Assembly (NCBI GenBank): GCA_051746205.1
Contig: JBNJEU010000004.1
Span: forward strand, 1-64,000
Origin: Thiohalospira sp051746205
GTDB taxonomy: Bacteria > Pseudomonadota > Gammaproteobacteria > Thiohalospirales > Thiohalospiraceae
Direction of reading: 5' to 3'
DNA length: 64,000 nt
Made by a program: the position numbers and the translations under genes. Position 1 is the stretch's first letter. Each line of letters begins with the position of its first letter. The notes under the pieces are model-generated. The model made no database searches. It was not told the DNA's origin and saw only the letters and a program-made list of their open reading frames with translations. Positions 26,264 through 35,136 of the stretch are shown here, one piece after another.

Positions 26264-26598
26264 GTACCACCTCCATACAGGATGTCCATGAGCCGGACCA
26301 GCTGCCAGGCGATGGTGAACGCCACCGCCACCAGCAGGGCGAAACGCAGCCCGACCGGTTTCACGTAGTCGATGAGGATGTCCCGCACCCCGACCCAGGC
26401 ATGGGCCATCAGGGCCAGAAAGAACAGGGTCACCATGGTCTTCGTGGTCGGCTCGGCCAGCCACGCGCTCCAGGCGGCATGATCGCTCGGTGGCGCGAAC
26501 ACCATGCGGCCCCCGAACCAGAAGGTGAAGACCGCCAGATAGAGGGCCGTGAGCCGCTGCATCATCCAGGCGCGCAGGCCGGAGAGGTCGGTCTTCAT
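26260..26598 (-). CDS. sdhD: Succinate dehydrogenase membrane anchor SdhD
   Basis: 112 aa with three membrane helices (~14-35, ~51-72, ~86-108). RLTALYLAVFTFW and the heme/quinone region HAWVGVRDILIDYVKP match SdhD. The ATG overlaps the sdhC stop by 4 bp; the last codons contain the ribosome site for sdhA. Confidence 0.93.
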   Translation of the reverse strand: MKTDLSGLRAWMMQRLTALYLAVFTFWFGGRMVFAPPSDHAAWSAWLAEPTTKTMVTLFFLALMAHAWVGVRDILIDYVKPVGLRFALLVAVAFTIAWQLVRLMDILYGGGT

Positions 26599-26975
26599 GC
26601 CAGCACCCCCCAGAGGGCCAGCAGGGCCACGACCACTCCGCCGCCGTTCACCAGCCAGGCCCCCGCCCGCGCCGCCGGGCGCTCGATACCGATGTCGAGG
26701 TCCAGCAGCAGGTAGCGGATCCCGGCGAAGAGGTGGTGGCCCAGCGCCCACGCCAGCAGGACCAGCGCTGCTCGAGCCGGTGCGCTGGTCAGCAGTTCCC
26801 GGGTCGCCTCGAAACCTGCGGGGTCCTCCAGTGAACGGGCCAGCAGCGCGATCAGGACGGGCGTGACCAGTACCAGCAGAAGACCGGACAGACGGTGGAG
26901 AATGGAGGCCACCCCCGTTACCGGGAGGCGGATGACGCGAAGGTCGAGATGCTTGGGACGCTGCGTTCCTGTCAT
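26595..26975 (-). CDS. sdhC: Succinate dehydrogenase cytochrome b556 subunit SdhC
   Basis: 126 aa, three membrane helices. RLPVTGVASILHRLSGLLL carries the Ser/Arg quinone-site motif and ALGHHLFAGIRYLLLD the heme histidine. The ATG at 26975 is the only start that gives a normal N-terminus (RPKHLDLRVIRLP), but the AGGA next to it is abutting, so initiation may be weak or the true start slightly upstream. First gene of the sdhCDAB-sdhE-ygfX operon, divergent from ygfZ. Confidence 0.92.
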   Translation of the reverse strand: MTGTQRPKHLDLRVIRLPVTGVASILHRLSGLLLVLVTPVLIALLARSLEDPAGFEATRELLTSAPARAALVLLAWALGHHLFAGIRYLLLDLDIGIERPAARAGAWLVNGGGVVVALLALWGVLA

Positions 26976-27094
26976 TCCTGACTCGTGTGGTCGAGAAAAG
27001 GGGCCCCTGCGTGCTACAGTAGGGAACCCGGATAATACCATTTTATTCGCCGTCACAACCAGATGCCGATTCCACCGACGGAGGTGCCGACCCC

Positions 27095-28156
27095 ATGAGC
27101 GACGAGCGCACGATCCCCTGGCAGAGCCTTCTTGCACCCCTCGAGATCGAGGTCACCGATGGCCGCATCCGGGCTCCCGAGGATGCCGACTGGCCACGGA
27201 ACGCCATGCGCGCCGCGGATGAAGGCGACGATCGAACCGCGCCTCTGGACGGCTTCGGGATCATCCAGGTCGAGGGCGACGATGCCACGGATTTCCTGCA
27301 GAACCAGCTCACCAACGATGTCCGTGCCGTGGGCCCCGAACAGGCCCAGCTCCAGGCCTGGCTGAGCCCCAAGGGCCGCGCCCTGACCACCTTCTGGTTG
27401 CTGGCCCACGGCGACGGCTACTGGCTGGTCATGCCGCGCGAGCGCATCCCGGCCACTCTGAAGCGACTGACCATGTTCGTGCTGCGTTCCCGGGTTACCC
27501 TCACCGACCGCAGCGAGGAACTCGCGATCCTGGCCACCGCCGGCCCCGGTGCCGCCGGCCGGATCACCGACTGGCTGGGGCACGCCCCCCGGACCCCCTG
27601 GGCCAGCGTCGGGGAGGACGAGCGCGCCGCCCTCGCTCTCCCCGACCCCGCCGGCTTCGTCGCCATCGCCCCGGTGGCCGAGGCGGCCGCCGCCTGGAGC
27701 GCCCTGAGCGCGGAGGCCGCCCCCGTTCTGGAACACCACTGGTACCTCGGCCCCGTACGCGCCGGTCTGCCCATCGTTACCGAGGCGACCAGCGAGGCCT
27801 TCGTGCCGCAGATGCTCAACTGGGAGCGCATCGGCGGAGTCAGTTTCAAGAAGGGCTGCTATCCGGGTCAGGAGGTGGTCGCCCGCATGCACTACCTGGG
27901 CAAGCCGAAGCGGCGCACCGGCCATTACCGGGTTGAAGGCGCCTGTCCGGCCCCCGGCACCGATCTGCGCCGCAACGACAAGGAGGCCTCCGCCGGCCAG
28001 GTGGTCAACAGCGCCCCCCTTCCGGACGGCGGAAGCGAGGTACTGGCCGTGGTCATGACCGACATCCTGGAGGGCGTTGCCAGCGTGACCACACCGGAAG
28101 GCCACGCCCTGATCCCGCTGGAACTCCCCTATACCCTCGACGACGCCGAGGACTGA
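27095..28156 (+). CDS. ygfZ: tRNA-modifying/Fe-S assembly protein YgfZ
   Basis: 353 aa folate-binding protein of the GcvT-like fold. Family signature KGCYPGQEVVARMHYLGKPK with the conserved Cys is intact; FLQNQLTNDV lies near the N-terminus. Family knowledge: helps maintain certain Fe-S enzymes including MiaB. Divergent from sdhC, which encodes part of an Fe-S complex. A large inverted repeat follows its stop codon. Confidence 0.93.
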   Translation: MSDERTIPWQSLLAPLEIEVTDGRIRAPEDADWPRNAMRAADEGDDRTAPLDGFGIIQVEGDDATDFLQNQLTNDVRAVGPEQAQLQAWLSPKGRALTTFWLLAHGDGYWLVMPRERIPATLKRLTMFVLRSRVTLTDRSEELAILATAGPGAAGRITDWLGHAPRTPWASVGEDERAALALPDPAGFVAIAPVAEAAAAWSALSAEAAPVLEHHWYLGPVRAGLPIVTEATSEAFVPQMLNWERIGGVSFKKGCYPGQEVVARMHYLGKPKRRTGHYRVEGACPAPGTDLRRNDKEASAGQVVNSAPLPDGGSEVLAVVMTDILEGVASVTTPEGHALIPLELPYTLDDAED

Positions 28157-28170
28157 CCGAGCCCGGACTC

Positions 28171-28316
28171 GGAGGTTGCGGGGGCGCGGGTCGTGTCGGG
28201 GGATCGTGCCCAGAGAGACGCCCTGAATACGTCCATGTAAGCTCGACGGCCGCATCCCTGCGGCCGACGCCCTCTGGTCACGATCCCCCGACACGACCCG
28301 CGCCCCCGCAACCTCC
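28171..28316. repeat. Long inverted repeat enclosing a dispersed core element (copy 1)
   Basis: Perfect 38-bp arms at 28171-28208 and 28279-28316, extended after one mismatch by CCAGAG/CTCTGG. The interior (~28217-28269) is a core, GACGCC-TGAATACGTCC-TGTA-GCTCG, closed by its own hairpin CGGCCGCA/TGCGGCCG. The same core, inverted, recurs at 42881-42933 inside arms of unrelated sequence. Located between the ends of convergent genes ygfZ and a GGDEF gene; a stem this long should act as a bidirectional terminator. Confidence 0.85.
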
Positions 28317-28331
28317 GCTCACCGCCGCAGC

Positions 28332-29993
28332 TCAGATGTCGCTCTCCGATGAGGAGAGGGCGAAGAGATAGGCATTCTTGCCGGCCGCCTTCGCCGCGTA
28401 CATGGCGTCATCCGCCATGCTCAGGAGCTGGTCGGGGTCGGCGGCATGTTCCGGATAGAGGCTGATGCCGATGCTGGTCCCGATCCGGCATTCACAGCCA
28501 TCGATGTGGAACGGCTCGTTCACCGTGGTCACCAGCTTTTCAGCGATGCGCGTGGCATTTTCGGCCTGTTTCAGCTCGCCGACGATGACGGTGAACTCGT
28601 CGCCACCGACCCGCGCAAGGACATCCTCGTCGCGAATGGAGTCCCGCATGCGCACGGCCAGTTCCTGGAGCAGCTTGTCGCCCACCGCGTGTCCGTACTC
28701 GTCATTGACCGCCTTGAAACCGTCCAGATCCAGAAAGAGCAGAGCCAGTCGCCGATGGTGACGAACCGCCTGCCGCAGCCGGTTCCCCAGTTGTTCGCTG
28801 AACAGGGTGCGATTGGGCAGGCCGGTCAGGGGATCGTGGGTCGCCAGGTGGCCGAGTTGCTCATTGGCCTCGGCCAGTTCGCGCGTGCGCTCCTCCACAC
28901 GGGCCTCCAGCTCCTGGTTGAAGCGCTGCAACCGCTCTTCGGCCGCCTTCTTTTCGCTGATATCGCGCGCCAGGACCACATAGACCGGCTCGCTATCGAG
29001 TTCGATGCAGGAAACATCGAGTTCGAGCGGGAAGCGGACCCCGTCCCGGCGACGCCCGGTGCTTTCGTGCCCCACGCCCTCGACCTGGCGATACCATTGT
29101 TCCAGCCAGACACGCAGGTCGCCGTCACCGGCCACCTCGAACAGGTGCGGGACCAGCCGTCTCAGGGACTCGCCCTGCAGTTCACCCTCGGCGTAGCCAA
29201 AAATTTGTTCGGTCGTTCGATTGGTCGAGAGAATGCTGCCCAGGGCATCCACGGTGATCAGGCCATCGGCGATGTTCTCGAGGATGGTGCGCTCGCGCAG
29301 TTCCGACTGCCGCAGTTCGTTTTCGATGACCTCGCGCCGCTGGATTTCACCCTCGACCCGCCGGTGGATCCCGATCGCGACTCCGATACTGAACAGGACT
29401 CCGACCAGGCCCAGGGCAAGATACATCGCGTTGGTCTGTTCGATGATGTGTGTCAGCCGCGTCATCGCCTCGAGGTTGGCCTCCCGTTTGCGATTGATGA
29501 ATTCGTCCATCATCGCCATGGCGCGGTGGCTTCCCGGCAGGACCACGTTGAACAGCCGGTCGACGGCCTCGTCCTGTCGATCGTCGCGCAGGAGCCGGAC
29601 AATGGTGTTCTGAGCGCTGCCCACCTCGCGGCTGAGTCGGTGTTGCTCGTCCAGAAGCACCCGGTCCTCCTCGGTCAGCTCCAGGGCGTACAGCTTCTCG
29701 CGTGCCAGGACGTACTCCGACGAGGCCCTCGGCAGTTGCACGAGCAGGTCCTCGACCTCGAACAGGTCATTGGCAATGATCAGGGACTGGACGATGACGG
29801 CGCGTTCCAGGGCCGCTTCACGCATGTGGCGTGCATGGGTCACCATGACGGATCGTTCGTCGACGACCTTGGAGACCGTGTCGGAAAAATGGTGAATCCG
29901 GTAGAGACCGACGCTGGTGACAGTGATCAGAACGGCGATCACCAGCAGAAAACCCTTGATGATGAGTTTTCGCGACGCGGTGCGCTCGGACAT
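28332..29993 (-). CDS. PAS-GGDEF diguanylate cyclase with four-helix sensor
   Basis: 553 aa. Membrane helices at ~10-30 and ~190-210 enclose an all-helical periplasmic sensor of the four-helix-bundle type used by chemoreceptors. A coiled linker, a PAS domain (~240-350; ILENIADGLITVDALG and VVLARDISEKKAAEERL) and a GGDEF domain follow (HDPLTGLPNRTLFSEQL, FLDLDGFKAVNDEYGHAVGD, RVGGDEFTVIVG). Active-site GGDEF is intact; an RxxD inhibitory site is not obvious. Product c-di-GMP. No EAL domain. Confidence 0.92.
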   Translation of the reverse strand: MSERTASRKLIIKGFLLVIAVLITVTSVGLYRIHHFSDTVSKVVDERSVMVTHARHMREAALERAVIVQSLIIANDLFEVEDLLVQLPRASSEYVLAREKLYALELTEEDRVLLDEQHRLSREVGSAQNTIVRLLRDDRQDEAVDRLFNVVLPGSHRAMAMMDEFINRKREANLEAMTRLTHIIEQTNAMYLALGLVGVLFSIGVAIGIHRRVEGEIQRREVIENELRQSELRERTILENIADGLITVDALGSILSTNRTTEQIFGYAEGELQGESLRRLVPHLFEVAGDGDLRVWLEQWYRQVEGVGHESTGRRRDGVRFPLELDVSCIELDSEPVYVVLARDISEKKAAEERLQRFNQELEARVEERTRELAEANEQLGHLATHDPLTGLPNRTLFSEQLGNRLRQAVRHHRRLALLFLDLDGFKAVNDEYGHAVGDKLLQELAVRMRDSIRDEDVLARVGGDEFTVIVGELKQAENATRIAEKLVTTVNEPFHIDGCECRIGTSIGISLYPEHAADPDQLLSMADDAMYAAKAAGKNAYLFALSSSESDI

Positions 29994-30135
29994 ATTCGAT
30001 GTTCCCTTTTTCCATGGGCCGAGCCGGTTCCGGTACGGACAGGCCGTCCAGTTTCCCGGGAGCTGACGTTCGCATTACGAGGCGACAACCCACTCACTCA
30101 ACCTTGTAAAAGGTTAGCAACAAGCGGAATGGCAC

Positions 30136-30165
30136 GATATGTTTCAACGCATAAAAAGTTGTCAA
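30136..30165 (-). promoter_or_regulatory. Candidate promoter upstream of the GGDEF gene
   Basis: On the minus strand TTGACA (30160-30165) overlaps the tsaB stop codon and is followed after 18 bp by CATATC (30136-30141). The -35 is perfect but the -10 is poor. It would give a leader of ~130 nt containing the small hairpin AACCTT/AAGGTT. Confidence 0.35.
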
Positions 30166-30848
30166 CTGCCCGGGCGCCAGGGCCGCAGGTAGACGGGCGC
30201 GGCCTCTGCGGCCACAGTACCTCCCCCTGCCGCCAGGATCGCCATCGCCAGTTCGGCCACCGCCGCCGCCTCCGGATACCGATCCGCCTCCACCTCGCCG
30301 AGCTCCGCGCGACCGCGGGCCATTCGAGCCCGCAGAGTCTCACCGTGCGCCTCCCAGCCGGACCCCGCACCGAACCACTTTGAAGCGGTCGGCACAGTGA
30401 CCGCCTCGGGAGAAAGAACCACCTCCTCGATCGTGCGGATCCACGCGTCGCCGTCGTGTTGATACCCCCCCCAGTAGACCTCGCCCATGCGCGCATCCAG
30501 GGCTGCCAGAACCCGGTCGACCCCTCGTGCTCGCCCCGCGCTCGCCGCCAGGGCGGCCAGGCTGGAGACCGGAACCACCGGCCGATCGAGCCCCATGGAC
30601 AGGCCCTGGGCAATCCCGGCGGCGATGCGCAGGCCGGTGAAGGCCCCCGGGCCGCGACCGAAGGCGACGGCATCCACTGCCGTGCGGGCGAGCCCGGCTT
30701 CGGCCAGCACCGCCTCGCACTGCGGCAGCAGTAGTTCGGCGTGGCGGCGCGGTGCGACTTCAAGCCGCTGATACACGACACCGTCATGCCACAGAGCGGC
30801 GGAACAGGCCTCGGTGGCACTCTCCAGAGCCAGGATCACGGAGCTCAT
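30162..30848 (-). CDS. tsaB: tRNA threonylcarbamoyladenosine biosynthesis protein TsaB
   Basis: 228 aa ASKHA-fold partner of TsaD in t6A37 synthesis. N-terminal LALESATEACSAAL, RHAELLLPQ, GRGPGAFTGLRIAAG and the segment ALDARMGEVYWG are typical. ATG overlaps the yoaA stop by 4 bp; the tsaB-yoaA adjacency is also seen in E. coli. Confidence 0.94.
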   Translation of the reverse strand: MSSVILALESATEACSAALWHDGVVYQRLEVAPRRHAELLLPQCEAVLAEAGLARTAVDAVAFGRGPGAFTGLRIAAGIAQGLSMGLDRPVVPVSSLAALAASAGRARGVDRVLAALDARMGEVYWGGYQHDGDAWIRTIEEVVLSPEAVTVPTASKWFGAGSGWEAHGETLRARMARGRAELGEVEADRYPEAAAVAELAMAILAAGGGTVAAEAAPVYLRPWRPGS

Positions 30849-32839
30849 GCCGACGACACCTCACCCCGATGATAGGCAAAGAAAGGACCGAGACGCTCCA
30901 GGCGCCGGGTCCGGGTCATGCTCGGCAGGCTGTCCAGGAAGAGCCGACCGTACGGCTTCTCCACCAGTCGCGGGTCGCCGATGACCAGTACGCCGTAGTC
31001 GTCCACATCGCGGATGAGACGCCCGACCCCCTGTTTCAGGGTCAGGGCCGCCTCGGGAATCTGGAAGGTCATGAAGGGATTGCCACCGTCACGCTTCAAC
31101 GCCTGGATGCGCGCCTCGGTGACCGGGTCGCCGGGGGCGGCGAAGGGCAACTTGTCGATGATCACACAGGAGAGCGCCTCGCCACGCACATCGACCCCCT
31201 CCCAGAAGCTGCCGGTACCCAGCAACACCCCGTTTCCCGCCGCGCGGAAGGCCTCCAGTAGCTGGCCGCGCGGTGCCGTTCCCTGCACGAACAACGGCCA
31301 GGGCAGCACCCCCTCCAGGTATTCCGTCGCCTCCTTCAGGGCACGATGGCTGGTGAACAGCAGGAAGGCGCGTCCCCCGCTGGCCACGAGCACCGGCCGG
31401 CAGGCGTCCAGAAGCGCCCGGGTGTAACCGGGATCACGCGGTTCGGGGAGCCCCTCCGGGACATAGAGCAGGGACTGCCTCCGGTGGTCGAAGGGGCTCG
31501 ACCAGATGGCAGTCTCGGCATCATGCAGGCCCAGACGGCTCTGGAAGTAATCGAAGCGACCGGCCACTGCCAGGGTCGCCGAGGTAAAGACCCAGGCGTT
31601 GCCATGGCGGGCCATGTGCCCACGGAAGCTGGAGGCGACATCCAGCGGTGTGGCATTGAAGGCGGCCGTGCGTCCGGCGAGTTCCACCCAGTGAACCTCT
31701 TCCGGCGTATCCTCCGCAGTCGCGACATGCAACCGCTCGGTCAGCTCCAGGGCACGGTTCCAGGCGGTCTCCAGGGTCTTGCCCCGGCCGGCGTTGAGCT
31801 CCAGCTCGGCGACAAGCGCCGCCAGCGCCTCCTCCAGCCTCGCCATGGCATCACCCACCCCCGCCTCGGACGCCACCGGTTCCCACGGTCGCCGGCTCTC
31901 GCCCGGCTGCTCACCGAGGACCACCATCATCCCCTCCACCGCCTCGGCCAGATCAGCAGCGGCATCGCGCAGTTCCTGCCGGGAATCGGCCTCGGTGATG
32001 GCGGCATTGCCGACATCCCGGGCCAGTTCCAGCAACTGATGGTTGCTCACCCGTGTGCTGAAGAAGCGCGTGGCCACATCCGGAAGCTGATGGGCCTCAT
32101 CCACGATGACCCCGTCGGCGGTGGGCAGCAGCTCACCGAAACCGTCCTCGCGCAGCGCCATGTCGGCCAGCAGCAGATGGTGATTCACCACCACCAGATC
32201 AGCCTGCTGGGCGCGACGACGCGCATGCAGCAGATGGCAGTCGTTGACGCTGGGGCACTCGGTTCCCAGGCAGTTGTCGACGGTGGAGGTGATCCGGGGG
32301 ATCAGCGGATCGTCTTCGGCGAGTTCGCCGAAATCGGCCAGGTCGCCGCTGTCGGTGCGCCGCGCCCACTCGTCGACCTTCTCCAGACGGGCGCGCTGCT
32401 TCGGTATCCGCTCGGCGGTGCGGGCCAGCTGCAGGCGGTGCGGACACAGATAGTTGTTGCGCCCCTTGAGCAGGGCCGCGTCCACCGGCACACCCAGGGC
32501 CTTGCGCACCATGGGCAGGTCGCGATGGAAAAGCTGGTCCTGCAGATGGCGGGTGCCGGTGGAGATGAGGACCTTGCCCCCGCCGACGAGGGCCGGCACC
32601 AGATAGGCGAAGGTCTTGCCGGTCCCGGTCCCGGCCTCGGCCACCAGGACCTCGCCCCGTTCCAGCGCCCCGGCCACGGCATCGGCCATGGCTCGCTGCT
32701 CCGCGCGCGGACGGAAACCCGGCAGCGATTCGGCCATCGGGCCGTCGGGTCCGAGGATGCGGGCGGCGCGACCCGACTCCCCCGTGGTCTCTCCCTCTGC
32801 GGGCATCGTGGCATCCCCTGCCGTTGTCTCGTCAATCAT
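30845..32839 (-). CDS. yoaA: DinG/YoaA-type ATP-dependent helicase
   Basis: 664 aa superfamily-2 XPD-like 5'-3' helicase. Walker A EAGTGTGKTFAYLVP, DEAH box IVDEAHQLPDVA, Fe-S cysteines in NNYLCPHRLQ and DNCLGTECPSVNDCHLLH (four Cys), and motif VI GVGRLIRDVDDYGVL. Size and tsaB neighbour favour YoaA over the longer DinG. Family knowledge: YoaA works with the HolC (chi) polymerase subunit in repair of stalled replication. ATG at 32839 overlaps the preceding gene by 8 bp. Confidence 0.93.
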   Translation of the reverse strand: MIDETTAGDATMPAEGETTGESGRAARILGPDGPMAESLPGFRPRAEQRAMADAVAGALERGEVLVAEAGTGTGKTFAYLVPALVGGGKVLISTGTRHLQDQLFHRDLPMVRKALGVPVDAALLKGRNNYLCPHRLQLARTAERIPKQRARLEKVDEWARRTDSGDLADFGELAEDDPLIPRITSTVDNCLGTECPSVNDCHLLHARRRAQQADLVVVNHHLLLADMALREDGFGELLPTADGVIVDEAHQLPDVATRFFSTRVSNHQLLELARDVGNAAITEADSRQELRDAAADLAEAVEGMMVVLGEQPGESRRPWEPVASEAGVGDAMARLEEALAALVAELELNAGRGKTLETAWNRALELTERLHVATAEDTPEEVHWVELAGRTAAFNATPLDVASSFRGHMARHGNAWVFTSATLAVAGRFDYFQSRLGLHDAETAIWSSPFDHRRQSLLYVPEGLPEPRDPGYTRALLDACRPVLVASGGRAFLLFTSHRALKEATEYLEGVLPWPLFVQGTAPRGQLLEAFRAAGNGVLLGTGSFWEGVDVRGEALSCVIIDKLPFAAPGDPVTEARIQALKRDGGNPFMTFQIPEAALTLKQGVGRLIRDVDDYGVLVIGDPRLVEKPYGRLFLDSLPSMTRTRRLERLGPFFAYHRGEVSSA

Positions 32840-33350
32840 CGGGTCGATTGGTCCAGATGGGTGAATCGACCCGTCCCTCTTCCCGGCTCCAGACCGGATC
32901 ACCGATGATCCGGAAGCGCGCCACCGACATGGCGCCACGCTTGCGCTGGCCGGCACTCGGTGTCTTCTCGGCCATGGCCTCCTCGATGGCCTCTCGGGTG
33001 GCGGTGAGGATCTCGAAGGTCTCGTAATCCTCGTCCATGAGCACCAGCAGCACCCGATCCCACGGTTTGTCCATGGCCAGCTGGCCGATCCGCGGCTTGC
33101 CCTTCGACTCGTCGAAGAAGGCGCGCGCCTTGACCTGGATCCGCTCCCCGGCCCAGTCACCCGTGCCGATGGCATCCACACCGCCCTCCTCGCCCTCGTA
33201 CGGCTCCAGTTCCAGGAGCCGGATGGCGTCGGCGACGGCGATCTCGTTGCTGATGGGGAGGGTCTTGCCGGTGGTCCGGCGATATTCGGCGGCCAGGCGC
33301 CGAGCCTCCCCCATCAGCCGGTCAACGGCATAGACTCCCACGGGCGGCAT
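32832..33350 (-). CDS. Hypothetical protein with PD-(D/E)xK-like core
   Basis: 172 aa, no signal peptide or membrane helix; family not recognised with confidence. Residues ~40-85 run as a helix (SNEIAVADAIRLLELE), an acidic turn GGVDAIG and a strand GERIQVKARAFFDESKGKP. The D...(E/Q)xK spacing and flanking strands look like a PD-(D/E)xK nuclease fold. Later LVLMDEDYETFEI and a basic C-terminal third. Start taken at the ATG at 33350; a GTG directly upstream is equally possible. It overlaps yoaA by 8 bp, so it is probably co-expressed with the helicase and tsaB. Confidence 0.6.
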   Translation of the reverse strand: MPPVGVYAVDRLMGEARRLAAEYRRTTGKTLPISNEIAVADAIRLLELEPYEGEEGGVDAIGTGDWAGERIQVKARAFFDESKGKPRIGQLAMDKPWDRVLLVLMDEDYETFEILTATREAIEEAMAEKTPSAGQRKRGAMSVARFRIIGDPVWSREEGRVDSPIWTNRPDD

Positions 33351-33405
33351 CACGGGTCAGGGGAATGAACCGTCACTGTACCGCTTCAGGGGTCGGGGGC
33401 GCAAA

Positions 33406-33460
33406 GGCGAAGCCCGGAGTGGAGCCGATTTTCGGCCCGCAGGCCACTGGGTGGTTCGCC
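33406..33460. repeat. Imperfect three-step hairpin in divergent promoter region
   Basis: GGCGAA/TTCGCC, AGTGG/CCACT and CCGA/TCGG nest around a short TTT loop, separated by internal loops. It sits between the divergent genes starting at 33350 and 33524. No match with the dispersed element at 28171 or 42847. Confidence 0.4.
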
Positions 33461-33523
33461 CTCGGAGGCCCACCGTAGGCAAATCGAACCCGGAACCGCT
33501 ACCATGTCCGAAAAGGAGGCCCC

Positions 33524-35119
33524 ATGACGCAGCACGAACACCCCGCCTTCATCCGGGCACTGCGAAAACCCGGCGCCTGGCCCCACCCTGTGGATGATGT
33601 GGAGCTGGTGGAGACGCACATTTCCTGGGTTCTTCTCGCCGGTGAGCACGCCTACAAGTTCAAGAAGCCAGTGAACTTCGGCTTCGTCGATTTCAGCAGC
33701 CTCCACCTGCGCCGCTACTACTGCCGCGAAGAACTGCGTCGCAACCAGCCACTGGCCGCCGAACTCTACGAAGCGGTGATCACCCTGAGTGGCGACCCGG
33801 AAGCGCCGCTGATCGAGGCGGACGGCGAGGAAACGGAGCCGGCCTTCGAGTACGGGGTCCGGATGCGCCGCTTCGACGAGGCACACCGGCTCGATCGCAT
33901 GCTGGCGGCCGGACAACTTGATGCCGAAGCGCTGGAGGATTTCGCCCGGCGGCTGGCACAGTTTCATCAGGAGGCCGCAGTAGCCAGCCGCCAGACGGTA
34001 AACGGTACACCGGAGGCGGTAATTGCACCGGCACGTGACAACATCCGCGGCCTCCAGGCGCTGCTGCGCGATCGGCCGGAGTTGAGAGAGGCATCAAGCG
34101 ACGCTCTGGAACGGGTGGGTGCGTGGACCGAGGAAGCCTATCGCGTGCTGGCACCGACCATGGCCGCGCGCCGTGCCGAGGGCTTCATCCGTGAATGCCA
34201 CGGGGATCTCCACCTCGGCAATCTGACCTGGCACAGCGATCGGGTCATCGCCTTCGACTGCATCGAGTTCAATCCGGATTTCTACTGGATCGACGTGATC
34301 AACGAGATTGCCTTCCTGGTCATGGACACGGCCGACCGGGGCCATCCGGAACTCGGGCGTCGGGCCCTGAACCGCTATCTGGAGTGGACGGGGGACTACA
34401 ACGGCGTCGCCCTGCTCGATTTCTACCGAGTCTACCGCGCCATGGTCCGTGCCAGAGTGGCCGGCCTGCGGCTGGAGCAGACCGAGGGAGACAAAGCCCG
34501 AAAGGTGTGCGACGAGATCACCGACTACCTCGATCTGGCGGCGACCTTCATTCGCCCCCATCCGCCGTGGCTGGCCCTGACCCACGGACTGTCCGGTTCC
34601 GGAAAGAGCCGGGTGAGCCGCGAGATCGTCGCCTCGGGAGACGCCATCCGCCTGCGCTCGGATGTCGAACGCAAGCGCCTGCACGGTCTCTCCCCCGACG
34701 CCCGTACCGATTCGGGTGTCGCCGCCGGCCTCTATACCCCCGAGGCGAGCCGGCGCACCTACCAGCACCTGCTCGACCGTGCCGAAACCCTGCTGCGCGC
34801 CGGCTGGCCGGTCGTGGTCGACGCGACCTTCCTGACCAGCGCCCGGCGCGAGCCCTTTCTCGAGCTGGCGCGGGAACTCCGAGTGGACAGTGTCATCCTG
34901 GACATCGATGCCCCGGAAGAGGTGTTGCGCCAGCGGATCCGTGATCGGGCCGCCAAGGGACGCGACCCCTCCGAAGCCGACGAGACCGTCCTCGACCACC
35001 AGCTCGAGCAGCGCGAGCGCGTGGCGTCCGGGGAGGCAACCCGCGTCCTGACCATCGACACCACTCGGGAGCGCGATGGCGCCGTCCTCTGGCGCCGCGT
35101 CGGCGGACTGGACGAATAG
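33524..35119 (+). CDS. Fused aminoglycoside-phosphotransferase-like and P-loop kinase protein
   Basis: 531 aa. The N-terminal ~340 residues resemble an APH/choline-kinase fold: YKFKKPVNFGFVDFS at the start and ECHGDLHLGNLTW with a following DCIEFN (the Brenner-type HxDxxxxN...D motifs). The C-terminal part (from ~353) is a small P-loop kinase with THGLSGSGKSRVSRE and LRSDVERKRLHGL, as in gluconate-kinase-like COG0645 proteins. This two-domain fusion is a known but functionally uncharacterised family. AAAGGAGG precedes the ATG by four bases, an unusually strong ribosome site. It ends 17 bp from the convergent lipoate ligase gene. Confidence 0.85.
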   Translation: MTQHEHPAFIRALRKPGAWPHPVDDVELVETHISWVLLAGEHAYKFKKPVNFGFVDFSSLHLRRYYCREELRRNQPLAAELYEAVITLSGDPEAPLIEADGEETEPAFEYGVRMRRFDEAHRLDRMLAAGQLDAEALEDFARRLAQFHQEAAVASRQTVNGTPEAVIAPARDNIRGLQALLRDRPELREASSDALERVGAWTEEAYRVLAPTMAARRAEGFIRECHGDLHLGNLTWHSDRVIAFDCIEFNPDFYWIDVINEIAFLVMDTADRGHPELGRRALNRYLEWTGDYNGVALLDFYRVYRAMVRARVAGLRLEQTEGDKARKVCDEITDYLDLAATFIRPHPPWLALTHGLSGSGKSRVSREIVASGDAIRLRSDVERKRLHGLSPDARTDSGVAAGLYTPEASRRTYQHLLDRAETLLRAGWPVVVDATFLTSARREPFLELARELRVDSVILDIDAPEEVLRQRIRDRAAKGRDPSEADETVLDHQLEQRERVASGEATRVLTIDTTRERDGAVLWRRVGGLDE

Positions 35120-35136
35120 AACGGACCGTTCGGAGG

